The translations under genes were made by a program, and so were the position numbers. A DNA stretch of 64,000 nucleotides, taken from NCBI RefSeq assembly GCF_000612445.1, contig NZ_BALC01000002.1, forward strand, positions 1 to 64,000, in the 5' to 3' direction. Within the stretch, counting starts at the first letter, position 1, and the number at the start of each line of letters is the position of its first letter. The notes below the pieces were generated by a model. The model saw nothing but the letters and a program-made list of their open reading frames with translations, was not told the DNA's origin and made no database searches. Positions 45,842 through 56,315 of this stretch are shown here, in pieces. This stretch comes from Liquorilactobacillus sucicola DSM 21376 = JCM 15457. GTDB lineage: Bacteria; Bacillota; Bacilli; Lactobacillales; Lactobacillaceae.

Positions 45842-46834
45842 ATGGAACAAATAACAGCGGCTGAATTGCAACCTAAACTAACCAAACATTTTGCTAAATT
45901 GATTAATGAAGAGCATTTAGCGCACGCTTATATTTTTGCGGGCCCACAAGGGGTTGGAAAAAAAGAATTAGCTCTGTGGATTGCTGCAGGTCTGTACTGT
46001 CCACATATTAAAAATGGCGAACCATGTCTTAAGTGCACAGAATGCAAGCGAATTATGGAAGGAAATCAGCCTGATGTAGTTTTTATTGCTCCAGAAGGTT
46101 TATCTATCAAGGTGGAACAAATCCGCTTTTTGAAAGAAGAATTCAGCAAAAGCGGTGTTGAAAGCAACCGTAAATTTTTTATTATCCAAGATGCTGAAAA
46201 GATGACAACTGGGGCTGCCAATAGCCTATTGAAGTTTCTTGAAGAGCCAAGTGGCCAGGTAACAGCAGTTCTTCTGACAACGGCAGTTAATCAATTGCTG
46301 CCGACGGTTATTTCAAGATGTCAATTGCTTGAGCTTCCGGCTTTGACCAACTCACAGATGACAGCTAGACTTGAGGCAATGAAAATCCCCAAAGAAAAAG
46401 CTTTGGTGTTAGGAAGACTGACTGACAGTGTGCAATTAGCGCAAGAGTTGGCTCAGAATGCCAATTTTGAAGAATTATGCAAAAATGTTTGCCAATGGTA
46501 TCTGCAAATTCTGCAAGGGGATTGGAGATGTTTTGTGGATGTTCAAGCAAAACTTTTGCCACTATTGTCTGGGAAAAAAGATGAGCAGCTTTTGCTAGAC
46601 TTGATAGTCCTTTTAGCTAAAGATCTATTGCTGCTTCATTATTCGCAAAAGAAAATATCTTTTACGGCATTTAACGAAAAGTTTGTTAAAGCACTACAAC
46701 CGTTTTCAACGCAAGAACTCGTCACAGCAACTGAATTAATACTAGGAACACGGAAAAGACTGGCGGTAAATGTTTCATTTCAAAACGTTATCGAAGCATT
46801 AACGCTTGAATTATGTCGATGTTATCACGGATAG
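45842..46834 (+). CDS. holB: DNA polymerase III subunit delta'
   Basis: Delta' is the stator of the clamp loader. The 330-residue protein has GPQGVGKKELAL in the P-loop position, a zinc module (CPHIKNGEPCLKCTECK) and a sensor-like TTAVNQLLPTVISRCQLLEL. It works with DnaX (41691). The C-terminal collar domain is all-helical. It is followed by yabA with a short gap. Confidence 0.93.
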   Translation: MEQITAAELQPKLTKHFAKLINEEHLAHAYIFAGPQGVGKKELALWIAAGLYCPHIKNGEPCLKCTECKRIMEGNQPDVVFIAPEGLSIKVEQIRFLKEEFSKSGVESNRKFFIIQDAEKMTTGAANSLLKFLEEPSGQVTAVLLTTAVNQLLPTVISRCQLLELPALTNSQMTARLEAMKIPKEKALVLGRLTDSVQLAQELAQNANFEELCKNVCQWYLQILQGDWRCFVDVQAKLLPLLSGKKDEQLLLDLIVLLAKDLLLLHYSQKKISFTAFNEKFVKALQPFSTQELVTATELILGTRKRLAVNVSFQNVIEALTLELCRCYHG

Positions 46835-46848
46835 ATGAAGGTGATTTT

Positions 46849-47229
46849 TTGAATAAGCGAGAGTTATATGACAGTTTTGAGGATATGGGTTCCGAAACAG
46901 AGAAGATGCTTGCTAGAATTGAAAAAATAAAAAAAGAAATGATGCACGTAATTGAGAAAAACGCAGAACTAGAGATAGAAAATCAGCACCTCCGTGAACA
47001 TTTAAAGGAATTAGAGACACAAAAGCAAAATGACGGGCAGGGTTTATCCAAATCACGGCAAAATTTGGAAAAACTTTATGAAGAAGGATTCCATGTTTGC
47101 AATGTTGACAATATGTATGGGACTAGGCGAATTAATGATGAGCTTGTGTTTTTTGTCAGGATGTTATATATGGGGAGAGACGTTAATGACTATAAAAGCT
47201 ATGAGCAGTTTTCATCATTCAGGAGCTAA
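46849..47229 (+). CDS. yabA: Replication initiation control protein YabA, C-terminus altered by an apparent frameshift
   Basis: YabA binds DnaA and DnaN and limits re-initiation. An N-terminal coiled coil spans about residues 5-70, followed by the start of the zinc domain, FHVCNVDNMYGTRR. As written, the product runs DELVFFVRMLYMG and lacks the last two Cys. With one base added at 47143-47144 it reads DEPCVFCQDVIYGERR and stops at 47186, matching the family ending and overlapping the rsmI start as TAATG. I judge the true gene to be 46849-47186. The start is TTG, with GAAGGTG upstream. Confidence 0.87.
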   Translation: MNKRELYDSFEDMGSETEKMLARIEKIKKEMMHVIEKNAELEIENQHLREHLKELETQKQNDGQGLSKSRQNLEKLYEEGFHVCNVDNMYGTRRINDELVFFVRMLYMGRDVNDYKSYEQFSSFRS

Positions 47230-48080
47230 AGGGTCTTTATATTTGGTGCCAACTCCGATCGGCAATCTTGCTGATATAACTTTGCGTGCTCTTGATACAC
47301 TAAAAAACGTTGATTTGATCGCAGCAGAAGATACACGTAACACGCAGAAATTGCTGAATCATTTTGAAATTAAAACACCTCAAATCAGTTTTCATGAACA
47401 TAACACTAAAGAACGCATTCCACTACTTGTAAAAAAACTTTTAGATGGTCAGTCATTAGCACAAGTTAGTGATGCTGGTATGCCTTCAATCAGTGACCCT
47501 GGTCATGAATTGGTCGAAGCTTGTATAGAACAAGAGATAGCTGTCGTTCCATTACCAGGAGCAAATGCAGGTATTACTGCGTTAATCGCTGCGGGTCTGG
47601 CACCACAGCCTTTTATTTTTTATGGGTTTCTTGAACGCAAAAAAAACTTTGCGAGAAAATGAGTTAGAACATTTAAATAAACACACCGAGACTATGATTT
47701 TTTATGAAGCGCCGCACCGTTTAAAAAAGACGCTGCAAGCTATGCTTAAGGTGTTTGGCGAAGAGCGAAAAATTGTTTTGTGTCGTGAGCTTACTAAACG
47801 GTATGAGGAATTTTTGCGTGGCAATCTTGCAGAGGCTATAGAGTGGACTGAAACGCAAGAAGTACGTGGGGAGTTTTGCTTAATTGTTGCAGGAAGAGAA
47901 AAAGAGCTTGCAGATGAACAGCAAGATCCAACTGAAAGATTGCCTTTAGAGGAACAAGTCAAGCTGCTCCTTACGGATGGAACAATGAGAGTAAATGATG
48001 CAATCAAACTGGTAGCTAAGAAAAATAAATTGAAAAAGCAACTAGTGTATAAAGCGTACCATCATTTGGACTCAGAATAA
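47186..48080 (+). pseudogene. rsmI: 16S rRNA (cytidine-2'-O)-methyltransferase RsmI, frame broken at an A8 run
   Basis: RsmI methylates the ribose of C1402 in 16S rRNA. The first frame has LYLVPTPIGNLADIT, AAEDTRNTQKLL and SDAGMPSISDPG (SAM-binding). The second frame has MIFYEAPHRLKKTL and the C-terminal wing to 48080. They meet at eight A (47639-47646): seven A would give ERKKTLRENELEHL in one frame and a protein of about 297 residues. This is a sequencing homopolymer error, a reversible slippage site or a real mutation; the sequence alone does not decide. Confidence 0.9.
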
Positions 48081-48096
48081 AAGGGAAGGTGACTAG

Positions 48097-48846
48097 ATGT
48101 CAGGGAAAAGATATTGTGAGAAACATAAAGTACGCTTTTATGAAACTGACTGTACGCGCAACGTAACAGTTGGGATGTTAGTGAACATCATGATGTTAGC
48201 CTCACAGGATCAAAGCAATGAGTTAGGAATAACGGTAAAAAAGGTCAATGAGCTGGGGTACGGTTGGGTTATTACACAGCATATGATTGATATTAAAAGA
48301 TTGCCACAAATTTACGAGAGGATCAATGTCATAACAGAGGCGGCGAGTTACAATCGCTATTTTTGTTATCGCGATTTTTGGATCACGAGCGAGGATGGCG
48401 AAGAACTTGCAAAGATGCATAGTGTGTTTGTCCTGATGGATCAAAGTAAACGCAAGATAGCGCGTATTTTACCAGAATTGATTGATCCTTATGCCTCTGA
48501 ATATACTAAAAAAATCGAACGCTTACCGGAACCTGAAAAAATAGTTGCAGACGAACAGGTGAGAATTAAGAAGTATCAAGTACGTTTTATGGATATCGAC
48601 TCAAATCAGCATGTAAACAACGCACACTATTTTGATTGGATGATGGATGTGTTGCCGGCAGATTTTTTAATGTCACATTCTTTGAAAAAAATGAATATAA
48701 AATATAAGCAGGAAGTCCATTATGATGATAAAGTCAAAAGTAGTGTTCATATTGAGGAAGAAGAAGTTATCAAGACAGTTCATCAAATAAAAACTGAGCA
48801 AGCTTTATGCTGCACGGCTGAATGTGAATGGAAAACAAATCATTAA
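48097..48846 (+). CDS. Acyl-ACP thioesterase
   Basis: The 249-residue protein is a double hotdog-fold thioesterase: the first half has RFYETDCTRNVTVGMLVNIMM, and the second has VRFMDIDSNQHVNNAHYFDWM with the catalytic Asn and His region. Such enzymes release fatty acids from acyl-ACP. It starts 16 bases after rsmI with GGGAAGGTG and is probably cotranscribed. Its role in lactobacilli, which often have this gene, is not clear. Confidence 0.88.
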   Translation: MSGKRYCEKHKVRFYETDCTRNVTVGMLVNIMMLASQDQSNELGITVKKVNELGYGWVITQHMIDIKRLPQIYERINVITEAASYNRYFCYRDFWITSEDGEELAKMHSVFVLMDQSKRKIARILPELIDPYASEYTKKIERLPEPEKIVADEQVRIKKYQVRFMDIDSNQHVNNAHYFDWMMDVLPADFLMSHSLKKMNIKYKQEVHYDDKVKSSVHIEEEEVIKTVHQIKTEQALCCTAECEWKTNH

Positions 48847-48881
48847 TTGCAAAGTTAAGGCTAACTACTTTGTATCTAATG

Positions 48882-49016
48882 TGCTATAATAATGGCACGT
48901 AGTTTATACGTAAATTTCGGGGTAGGGGATAGAGCGTCAAGTGCCAAAGGGACGGAATGTGTCTTTTGGACGAAGAGTGATTGAAAATCTTCTCGCGGTT
49001 CTATCTCCGCATTCGC
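48882..49016 (+). ncRNA. Probable tetrahydrofolate (THF) riboswitch before folT
   Basis: An extended -10 TGCTATAAT (48882-48890) is followed by a structured leader from about 48919. GGGGATAGAGCGTCAAG pairs at its ends with GCGGTTCTATCTCC (about 48995-49008), and the interior contains GGGACGG and GAAGAGTGATTG...CTTCTCGC elements like the THF class. The downstream gene is a folate transporter subunit, the usual target. A CTCC/GGAG hairpin at 49035-49047 covers the ribosome site, which suggests translational control. The assignment is by pattern and context. Confidence 0.65.
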
Positions 49017-49055
49017 CGCATTTTTTTGTGGCAGCTCCAGCTGGGAGATGTCTGA

Positions 49056-49592
49056 GTGAATAATTTAGTTACAAAGCTGACGACAAGGGATATTACCTTG
49101 CTTGGCTTACTGATTGCAATGGATGTAGTAGTTGCAAGGTTTTTGTCTTTTGGGGTTTGGTCGGTTCGAGTCAGCCTGACGTTTGTGATTGTTTTTTTTA
49201 TGGCTGTCTGGTTTGGACCGCTTGTCGGCGGAATCGCAGCAGCACTTGCTGACGTCGTCGGCACCCTACTACTAGGTGGCGGACTCGGGGGGTACTTTGC
49301 TGGTTTTACGCTGTCTGCTTTCTTAGGCGCTTTTGTTTATGGAATATTTTTCTATAACAAAGAAGTAACTTTTCTTCGTATTCTGGGTGCGGTGCTTATA
49401 AATGTGCTGTTTGTGGATGCCATACTGAATACTCTTTGGATTACATGGTTGTATGACACTTCCTTCATGTCTATTTTCCCCGTCCGCATTTTAAAGGAAT
49501 TGTTGATGATTCCAATCCAGATTATTTTGTTGTCAATCGTGAGCAGAAACGCAGTGTTGAATACACTTAAAAATCATGTTAAGTTGAGATAA
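49056..49592 (+). CDS. folT: Folate ECF transporter substrate-binding subunit FolT
   Basis: The 178-residue membrane protein has six helices and the ECF S-component pattern, including the first-helix region that docks with EcfT. FGVWSVRVSLTFVIVFF, ADVVGTLLLGG and the C-terminal IFPVRILKELLMIPIQ stretch agree with FolT. It needs the shared EcfA-EcfA'-EcfT module, which is not in this window. It starts at GTG 49056 with GGGAG upstream. The probable THF riboswitch upstream supports folate as substrate. Confidence 0.88.
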   Translation: MNNLVTKLTTRDITLLGLLIAMDVVVARFLSFGVWSVRVSLTFVIVFFMAVWFGPLVGGIAAALADVVGTLLLGGGLGGYFAGFTLSAFLGAFVYGIFFYNKEVTFLRILGAVLINVLFVDAILNTLWITWLYDTSFMSIFPVRILKELLMIPIQIILLSIVSRNAVLNTLKNHVKLR

Positions 49593-49798
49593 AAAGTAAA
49601 AACGAGGCCTAGGTGAGACACAAGTCGAGCTTATGCCTTTTATTTTATAAAAATAAAGATAGTTGTTCTACAAATAGGGTTTTGGGGTCGAATCTCAGAG
49701 TAACATTAGAATGTTAGCATCCATCCACATTCCTTTTTGTAAATGTGATAACATTGTTGATGGAATTTACGATTGAAGAATTGGAGCGATATAATACG

Positions 49799-50519
49799 AT
49801 GAAAGTTTTGGCAATTGATACTTCAAATAAGCTTTAAGTGTTGCATTGCTTGAAGAGGGGCAGTTGGTAGCAACAACGACAACTAATATAGCTAAGAACC
49901 ACAGCGTTACCTTAATGCCACTGATCGAGGAGCTTTTTAAGCGTGCAAATTGGCAGCCGCAAACAGTTGATCGAGTAGTTGTCGCACAAGGCCCAGGGTC
50001 ATACACGGGATTGCGTATAGGCGTGACGACCGCGAAAACATTTGCATGTACTTTAAACAAAGAATTGGTTGGAGTTTCAAGCCTGGAAATTCTGGCGGGC
50101 GCCTTTGCCCACACTGAGCAACTGATAGTTCCACTCTTTGATGCACGCCGAAACAATGTTTTTGCGGGAGGTTATTCTAATAAAAATGGTAAGCTTGAAC
50201 AGGTAATTGCAGATCAGCATACCAGTTAGATAATCTGTGTGACATATTGCAGCCATACTCCAAGATTATTTTTGTGGGAAAGGATTGTGTTCTTTTTAAG
50301 GATCAGTTGCTTAAAAAGATGGGGACTTCAAAAATTTCCTTTGCTCCACAGAGTTTTGCATATCCGCAGGCTCTTGTTTTGGGGCTGCTGGGTGAAAAAA
50401 AGCCGATTGCAGAAATTAACAGTTTTGTACCACATTACTTACGCTTGACGCAGGCAGAAACGCAATGGCTAAAAAATCATCGGGAGACTGATCATGAACC
50501 GTATGTTGAAAAAATTTAG
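49799..50519 (+). pseudogene. tsaB: tRNA t6A synthesis protein TsaB, frame broken twice
   Basis: TsaB partners TsaD in making N6-threonylcarbamoyladenosine in tRNA. The start MKVLAIDTSN is in one frame and stops at 49837. ALSVALLEEGQLVATT through GPGSYTGLRIGVTTAKT to IADQH is in the second frame. QLDNLCDILQPYSKIIFVGKD to the end is in the third. Adding one base near 49830 (AATAA-GCT) and one near 50222 (CATAC-CAG) restores about 240 residues, the family length. TsaB is normally essential and its neighbours rimI and tsaD are intact, so sequence errors are the best explanation. Confidence 0.9.
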
Positions 50520-51084
50520 TGCTTTACTACATGCTTTCTTGGCTGAAAATCCAAAACAGACAGAGTTTTCGTTTAAAAATAGGCATGTTTTAATAAATAA
50601 AAAATCTTTTTTGGTAAGTCGCGCGATTGTACCGGATATTCCAGAGCTGCTTAAGATGCAGGAAAAAGTCTATCCAAACGATAATTCATGGAATTTTGGA
50701 GTTTTTGAGGCAGAAATAAAAAATAAAAACAATAACTTGTACTTAATAATGCGGCATGAAGATCGTTTGGTGGCCTTTATTGGTGCTTTCTTCGATCGTA
50801 GGAAAAGGGATGTACATATTACAAATGTTGCTGTTACACCAATATTTCAGCGAAAAGGGCTGGGGCGGTATCTATTAGAAGTGATGATCGATTATGCTGA
50901 TGAATTAAATTACCGCTCGCTCAGTTTAGAAGTCCGCCTGAGCAATAAAACGGCACAAGCATTATATAAATCGCTTGGTTTTACGAGTTACGGTTTAAAA
51001 AAAGAATATTATGTATCTAATCGGGAAGATGCTGTTGATATGAGATATGAATTTTCAAGAAAAGGGAACGGGAAGAATGAGTAA
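50494..51084 (+). CDS. rimI: Ribosomal-protein-alanine N-acetyltransferase RimI-like (GNAT)
   Basis: The 196-residue protein has a GNAT core from about residue 45: [18 protein letters not shown] is the acetyl-CoA loop, followed by [20 protein letters not shown]. An N-terminal basic extension of about 40 residues is typical of lactobacilli. RimI acetylates the N-terminus of ribosomal protein S18, and the gene belongs to the tsaB-rimI-tsaD cluster. It starts within the end of tsaB and overlaps tsaD by 8 bases. Confidence 0.88.
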   Translation: MNRMLKKFSALLHAFLAENPKQTEFSFKNRHVLINKKSFLVSRAIVPDIPELLKMQEKVYPNDNSWNFGVFEAEIKNKNNNLYLIMRHEDRLVAFIGAFFDRRKRDVHITNVAVTPIFQRKGLGRYLLEVMIDYADELNYRSLSLEVRLSNKTAQALYKSLGFTSYGLKKEYYVSNREDAVDMRYEFSRKGNGKNE

Positions 51085-52102
51085 GCGAAGAGAACTGATT
51101 TTAGCTTTTGAATCGAGCTGTGATGAAACCAGTGTGGCAGTTATAGAAGACGGGTATAAAATTCTGTCGAATATTGTGGCAACTCAAATAAACAGTCATA
51201 AACGCTTCGGCGGTGTTGTTCCAGAGGTTGCCAGTCGACATCATATTGAACAGATTACGCTGTGCCTTGAGGACGCCTTATGTGAGGCAGGAGTAGACTA
51301 TAAAGATTTAAGTGCTGTTGCGGTTACGTATGGACCAGGGCTTGTCGGAGCATTACTTGTTGGGGTTGCGGCTGCCAAAGTGGTGGCATTTACACATGGT
51401 CTACCTTTGATTCCAGTTAATCATATGGCTGGACACATCTATGCAGCTCGCTTTGTTGAACCAATTGTTTTTCCTGCACTGGCACTGCTTGTATCAGGGG
51501 GACATACAGAGCTAGTTTATATGGCAGAAACAAATAGTTATGAAATTATCGGTGAGACAAGAGATGACGCTGCCGGGGAAGCATATGACAAAGTAGGGCG
51601 TGTCTTAGGAATCAATTATCCGGCTGGAAAGGAAATAGATCGACTAGCACATTTGGGAAAAGATAATTTTAATTTTCCACGGGCAATGGTTGACGAAGAC
51701 AACTTTGATTTCAGCTTTAGCGGGCTTAAGAGCTCCTTTATTAATACTGTACATCATGCTGATCAAATTGGAAAAAAACTTGATCACAAAGATTTGGCAG
51801 CAAGTTTCCAGCAAAGTGTAGTCGATGTTTTAGCACAAAAAACGGTTAGGGCATTACGAAAGTACCCTGTAAAGCAGCTAATTTTAGCGGGCGGAGTTGC
51901 GGCAAACAAAGGTTTGCGTGAAAGGATCGAAAATGAAATTGAACAATTCGATGATACTTCTCTATTAATGGCTCCATTGCAATTATGTGGTGATAATGCG
52001 GCTATGATTGGTGCGGCTGGTTACGTGGCTTGGAAAGCAGGGATTAAGGCGGATATGAGTTTGAATGCTGAACCAAGCCTTGAATTCGCCTGGCTAGATT
52101 AA
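51077..52102 (+). CDS. tsaD: tRNA N6-adenosine threonylcarbamoyltransferase TsaD
   Basis: TsaD transfers the threonylcarbamoyl group to A37 of tRNAs that read ANN codons. The ASKHA-fold motifs are [22 protein letters not shown] and [12 protein letters not shown] (metal ligands), [12 protein letters not shown], and [14 protein letters not shown]. The product has 341 residues from ATG 51077. It works with TsaB, and with TsaC and TsaE, which are not in the window. Repeat copy C, with its hairpin, follows as the likely terminator. Confidence 0.96.
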   Translation: MSKRRELILAFESSCDETSVAVIEDGYKILSNIVATQINSHKRFGGVVPEVASRHHIEQITLCLEDALCEAGVDYKDLSAVAVTYGPGLVGALLVGVAAAKVVAFTHGLPLIPVNHMAGHIYAARFVEPIVFPALALLVSGGHTELVYMAETNSYEIIGETRDDAAGEAYDKVGRVLGINYPAGKEIDRLAHLGKDNFNFPRAMVDEDNFDFSFSGLKSSFINTVHHADQIGKKLDHKDLAASFQQSVVDVLAQKTVRALRKYPVKQLILAGGVAANKGLRERIENEIEQFDDTSLLMAPLQLCGDNAAMIGAAGYVAWKAGIKADMSLNAEPSLEFAWLD

Positions 52103-52325
52103 ATGTCTTTAAGTTTTTTGAACCAGTAGGAACGCTGACAGATCTGTTGTTTTTGAATAGGAACTATTCGTGGCAAAGTAAGAATTTAGTGGTGCCGATA
52201 GGCGTTACACTTTGAGCATTAATTGCAAATTATGAACTTGAGCTGATTTGTGCTAAGAGCAATCACGTGATTTGGCACGGAAGACTAATTATTGGAACAT
52301 ATTAATTTGTCTATTTCAATTTAAA

Positions 52326-52445
52326 TAGGGGGAGCTGGGTTAAAAGTAAAATTTTAACCTAGCTCCTCTATTTATTTCGTATAAACCGTGTTTCGTAAGT
52401 CAAAATTCTACGGTTAACTTGTCTTTACTGACTTATGGCGCGTTA
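52326..52445. repeat. Dispersed intergenic repeat, copy C, reverse orientation
   Basis: Compared with copies A, B and E this one is inverted: the hairpin (GGAGCTGGGTTAAAA / TTTTAACCTAGCTCC, 52331-52365) comes first, then TCTATTTATTTCGTATAAACCGTGTTTCGTAAGTCAAAATTCTACG. The hairpin arms have diverged in sequence but remain complementary. The T-rich side faces away from tsaD, so it can terminate tsaD transcription. The rest of the 52103-52575 gap shows no gene. Confidence 0.8.
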
Positions 52446-52575
52446 CCTTTTTTTGAAAGTTATGCTCTAATTCTTGCACTGCCTCGTGTTGTTGTCTGTA
52501 TTGATGTGCGTGAATTACACTTTAGCAGCTCGCATGTTAACAAGGTTCATTGCTTTAATTTAAGTAACCGATACG

Positions 52576-54530
52576 CTAGTTAGTACCCTTATTTTCCAAA
52601 GCTAAACTCTTTTCTTCCCATAGCTGTTCGGCCTGCTCCAATTGCTGTGTACACTCAGTTAGCTGGACCTGGAATTCCTGCATCTTGTCTGCATTGGAAA
52701 ATATTTCTGGTTGTGACATTTTTGTTTCGATCGTTATTTTTTGGGTGCTTAGCTGTTCTATTACTTCCTCTAACTTGGCTATTTCACGCTTTAGTTTGCG
52801 TTCCTCTTTTTGTGCGGTTTTGCTAACTTTGTAATCACTTTTGGCAGATGAGGCAGCAGGAGAGACGTTGAGATTCTCCTCTTTCTTTTTTTCATTAGCG
52901 ATGAGCTCCTGCTCTTCTTTTTTATCAATATAATAGTCATAATCGCCTAAGAATAATTTACTGCCAGCTTGGGATATTTCCAAAACACTAGTTGCAATTT
53001 TATTGATGAAGTAGCGATCATGCGACACAAAGAGAACAGTCCCGCTGAAGTTTAGAAGTGCATCTTCTAGAACTTCCTTGCTGTCGATATCTAAGTGGTT
53101 AGTAGGTTCATCAAAAATAAGAAAATTATGGTTGTTCATAGCCAATTTTGTTAGTAATAGACGTGCCTTTTCACCACCGGAAAGATTGTGAACGATTTTT
53201 TTAACATCATCCCCAGAAAAAAGAAAACTGCCCAGAACGGAACGAATATCTTTTTCTGGAATTAATGGGTGATCGTCCCAAATCTCACTTAAAACAGTCT
53301 TTGAACCATGAACATTTTTGAGTTCCTGATCATAATAACCAACATCGACATTTGTCCCGAAACGGCAATGCCCTTTAATAAAAGGTATTTTTCCGAGGAT
53401 GCTTTTAAGCAGTGTTGATTTGCCGACCCCGTTCGGTCCGACGATTGCCATAATGTTATGCTTGCGCAAGTCGATATTTATTGGTTGCGAAATAATTTCG
53501 TTATCGTGTCCTATTGCAGCACTTTCAATTACAAGAACAATGTTGCCACTCTCTTCGTTGACTTTGAATTGAAAATGAGGACCTTTTTCATGGCCTTTGG
53601 GACGTTCTAGTCGTTCTATTTTTTCGAGTTGTTTACGTCTACTCTGAGCCCGCTTAGTTGTTGAGGCGCGCGCCAAGTTGCGATCAACAAAGTCCTCCAA
53701 TTTGGCTATCTCAGCTTGTTGTTTTTCGTATTTTTTCCATTGTAGACGAATGCGATCTTCTTTTTCGCGGACATAATCTGAATAATTACCTTTGTATGAT
53801 TGGATAGAGTGACGTGTTAATTCATAGACCTCTGTTGCAATTTTATCTAAGAAATACCGATCATGCGATACAATCAGCAATGCACCGCTATAAGATTGGA
53901 GGTAGCTTTCTAACCAGCTTAAAGTGTCAATATCCAGATGATTTGTTGGTTCGTCCAGAATTAAGAGATCACGTTTTTCTAAAAGCAACTTAGCCAAAGC
54001 CAAGCGAGTTTTTTGACCGCTGATAATGAAGCAATTTTTCTGTGATAGTCATTTTCAAAAAAATGAAAGCCATGTAAAACGGAGCGGATTTCGGATTCAT
54101 AGCCATAACCATTTTTTTCTTTGAAAGTGTGCTGTATTTTATCATACTGCTTGAGCAAATTAGCATAAACCACTTGATCTATGTGAGCAGCACTGGCTGT
54201 TTGAGCAATTTTATTTTCTAATTTGTGCATTTGTTGTTCAGTACTTTGCAAATCAGCAAAGACAGTCAGCATTTCGTCATAGATGGTATTGGACGATTCG
54301 AGACCGGTATCTTGTGCGAGATAGCCAAGCGTAAGATTTTTCTTCTTTACAATCTTTCCCTCATCAGGTTTTTGTTGGTCAGTAATCATTTTGATAAGAG
54401 TAGATTTGCCAACACCATTGCGGCCGACTAGCGCAATGCGTGATTTTTCTTGGATAGTAAGGCTTACATTTTTAAAGAGAATATCTGCTCCAAAGTAACG
54501 AGCGACATGTTGAGCTTCAAGTAAAATCAT
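52576..54530 (-). pseudogene. ABC-F family ATPase, frame broken once
   Basis: ABC-F proteins have two ATPase domains and no membrane part and act on ribosomes. The first domain (from 54530) has GRNGVGKSTL; the second domain has GPNGVGKSTL, the signature LSGGEKARLLL and DEPTNHLDID. A charged linker and a C-terminal coiled coil follow. The upstream frame ends in SLSAVKKLAW; adding one base at about 54019 makes it SLSGGQKTRLALAKLLL, restoring the first ABC signature and a protein of about 651 residues. The break is probably GGC read as GC. Subfamily (EttA/YdiF/Uup type) and function are not clear. Confidence 0.87.
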
Positions 54531-54745
54531 ATTTACACTTCCTAATCGATTAACATGTGTTTTTTAAATTTTGAAAACTGAAAGGTTAAATTATTGCAAG
54601 CGTATCTTTTTTAGTGTAGCATAACCATGTTAAAAAAGTGGTGTACGATTCTGTTCACATGAATAAACATTATGTTGTTCTCACCTTTCAGAGTCTATGT
54701 TACAATAATAACAAGTTTAACTTTAAATTGGAAAGGAGGATTATT

Positions 54746-55399
54746 ATGGCAACTTCAAAAATACCGCATGCAACAGCCAAAAGGCTGCCAATTTATTATC
54801 GCTATCTTCATTTTCTATCAGATGCCGGTAAGCAACGTGTTTCTTCGACAGAATTAGCTGATGCTGTAAAAGTTGATTCAGCAACAATTCGGCGAGATTT
54901 TTCGTATTTTGGTGCTTTGGGCAAACGTGGCTATGGTTATGATGTTGAAAGCTTGCTTGCTTTTTTCAAAAAGACTCTTAACCAAGATAAGTTAACGAAT
55001 GTTGCACTTGTTGGTGTAGGGAATCTAGGTCATGCCTTACTAAATTACAATTTTCATCAAAGCAATAATGTGCGTATTAGTGCAGCTTTTGATGTTAAAG
55101 AAGACATCACAGGCACCATTCAGAGCAGTGTTCCAGTCTATCACATGAATGATATGAAAGAACAATTGTCAGTGCAACAGATCGAAATCGTCATTTTGAC
55201 GGTCCCTTCGAAGGTTGCGCAAGAGGTAACTAACGAAGTGGTTGAAGCCGGTGTTAAAGGAATTTTAAACTTTACGCCCCTGAGGATAACGGTCCCAGAT
55301 ACGGTACGTGTCCAGAATGTTGACTTAACAAATGAATTGCAAACTTTGATCTATTTCTTAGACAAGTTCGGTAAACAGGACGAAAATAAACTCGGATAA
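54746..55399 (+). CDS. rex: Redox-sensing transcriptional repressor Rex
   Basis: Rex senses the NADH/NAD ratio and represses fermentation genes when NADH is low. Residues 1-80 form a winged helix ([24 protein letters not shown]), followed by a Rossmann domain ([14 protein letters not shown]) and the C-terminal domain-swap helix. The length is 217 residues. The ATG at 54746 has AAAGGAGG upstream. It lies divergent from the ABC-F gene; the upstream TGTTCACATGAATAAACA is only a poor Rex-site match. A hairpin terminator follows at 55485. Confidence 0.95.
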   Translation: MATSKIPHATAKRLPIYYRYLHFLSDAGKQRVSSTELADAVKVDSATIRRDFSYFGALGKRGYGYDVESLLAFFKKTLNQDKLTNVALVGVGNLGHALLNYNFHQSNNVRISAAFDVKEDITGTIQSSVPVYHMNDMKEQLSVQQIEIVILTVPSKVAQEVTNEVVEAGVKGILNFTPLRITVPDTVRVQNVDLTNELQTLIYFLDKFGKQDENKLG

Positions 55400-55484
55400 T
55401 TCTTTACATATCGATCATGAATTATTGTCCAAGGGATCAGATGTGTTTCGTTAAGCTGCAATGATAATTTTTATAAGAACGAGT

Positions 55485-55519
55485 TAAGCTGTTTCTTCTA
55501 CGGAAGAGGCGGCTTTTTT
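55485..55519 (+). terminator. Terminator after rex
   Basis: AAGCTGTTTCTTC pairs with GAAGAGGCGGCTT (13 pairs including wobbles, 4-base loop TACG) and is followed by TTTT. Confidence 0.8.
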
Positions 55520-55580
55520 GTCTGCACACCAGCTGAAGATTCAAGCGCAACAGATATAGGTGGTTAACGAGACACTGAAA

Positions 55581-56219
55581 TTAGAGCAGACTGGAAACAA
55601 CAATGACCGTGTTCATTAAGACATGAGATAGCATGGATGCTCTGAGTCTACCTGTTTTAGTGTAAATATAGCAGAACGTCAGACCCATAACAGCGTATGT
55701 GATAAAGTGACCATCTTGGTGTGCAATGCTGAATAGGGTACTTGAGGTCAGAGCTGCTCCGATGGGGCCAATCAGTGTACTAAGATTTCCATAAAGAACT
55801 TTGCGGAAGACCAGCTCTTCCATGATAGGAGCCGCTAGAATAACAAAAATAATGTAATACGGATAATGTATGAGCACGTTCAGCGTTGCTGCTGTGTTTT
55901 GAGATTCGAGAGACTGATCAAATAAGTTTGTCTCAACTAAGAAGCTAAGCCGTTGAAGTAATAGAGCTGCGAATGTTCCAACGAGCCCCCAGCCGATTGC
56001 ACCTCTTGCTGTTGTTTTATTAGGAGAAGACACCTGATTGTTGAAAGGGTACTTTTTATTATTAAAGAAGAGCATACACAACATGCCTAACAAACCACAT
56101 AATGTAATTGCTGAGTAATAGATATTATTGTTCTTGAAAAATGCTAAAAAAATACTTGGAAGAGACATTGACAAAAGGTAGGTCAAGGTCAGTGATAAAG
56201 AATTGTTTTTTAAGTTCAT
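55581..56219 (-). CDS. CPBP-family intramembrane glutamic protease
   Basis: The 212-residue protein has about seven membrane helices. The CPBP (ABI, Rce1-like) catalytic motifs are present: EExxxR as MEELVFRKVLYG, and His residues in FSIAHQDGHF and SMLSHVLMN. In lactobacilli a gene of this family regularly lies divergent from groES. Substrate unknown; relatives process peptides or confer bacteriocin immunity. It is transcribed away from the groES promoter region. Confidence 0.87.
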   Translation of the reverse strand: MNLKNNSLSLTLTYLLSMSLPSIFLAFFKNNNIYYSAITLCGLLGMLCMLFFNNKKYPFNNQVSSPNKTTARGAIGWGLVGTFAALLLQRLSFLVETNLFDQSLESQNTAATLNVLIHYPYYIIFVILAAPIMEELVFRKVLYGNLSTLIGPIGAALTSSTLFSIAHQDGHFITYAVMGLTFCYIYTKTGRLRASMLSHVLMNTVIVVSSLL

Positions 56220-56283
56220 ATATATATACTCCGATCTAAAAACTAAAATTCAAAGCATAGTATAGCACATTCAACCAAATTAA

Positions 56284-56310
56284 TTAGCACTTGGAGACAA
56301 AGAGTGATAA
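56284..56310. promoter_or_regulatory. Second, imperfect CIRCE operator (HrcA site)
   Basis: TTAGCACTT-N9-GAGTGATAA fits the CIRCE inverted repeat TTAGCACTC-N9-GAGTGCTAA with two mismatches and correct spacing. It lies just upstream of the -35 box of groES and near the start of the divergent CPBP gene. Confidence 0.75.
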
Positions 56311-56315
56311 AAAGG

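Noticed and set aside
54640-54745. Rex operator upstream of rex
   Set aside because: TGTTCACATGAATAAACA is too poor a match to the TTGTGA/TCACAA inverted repeat.
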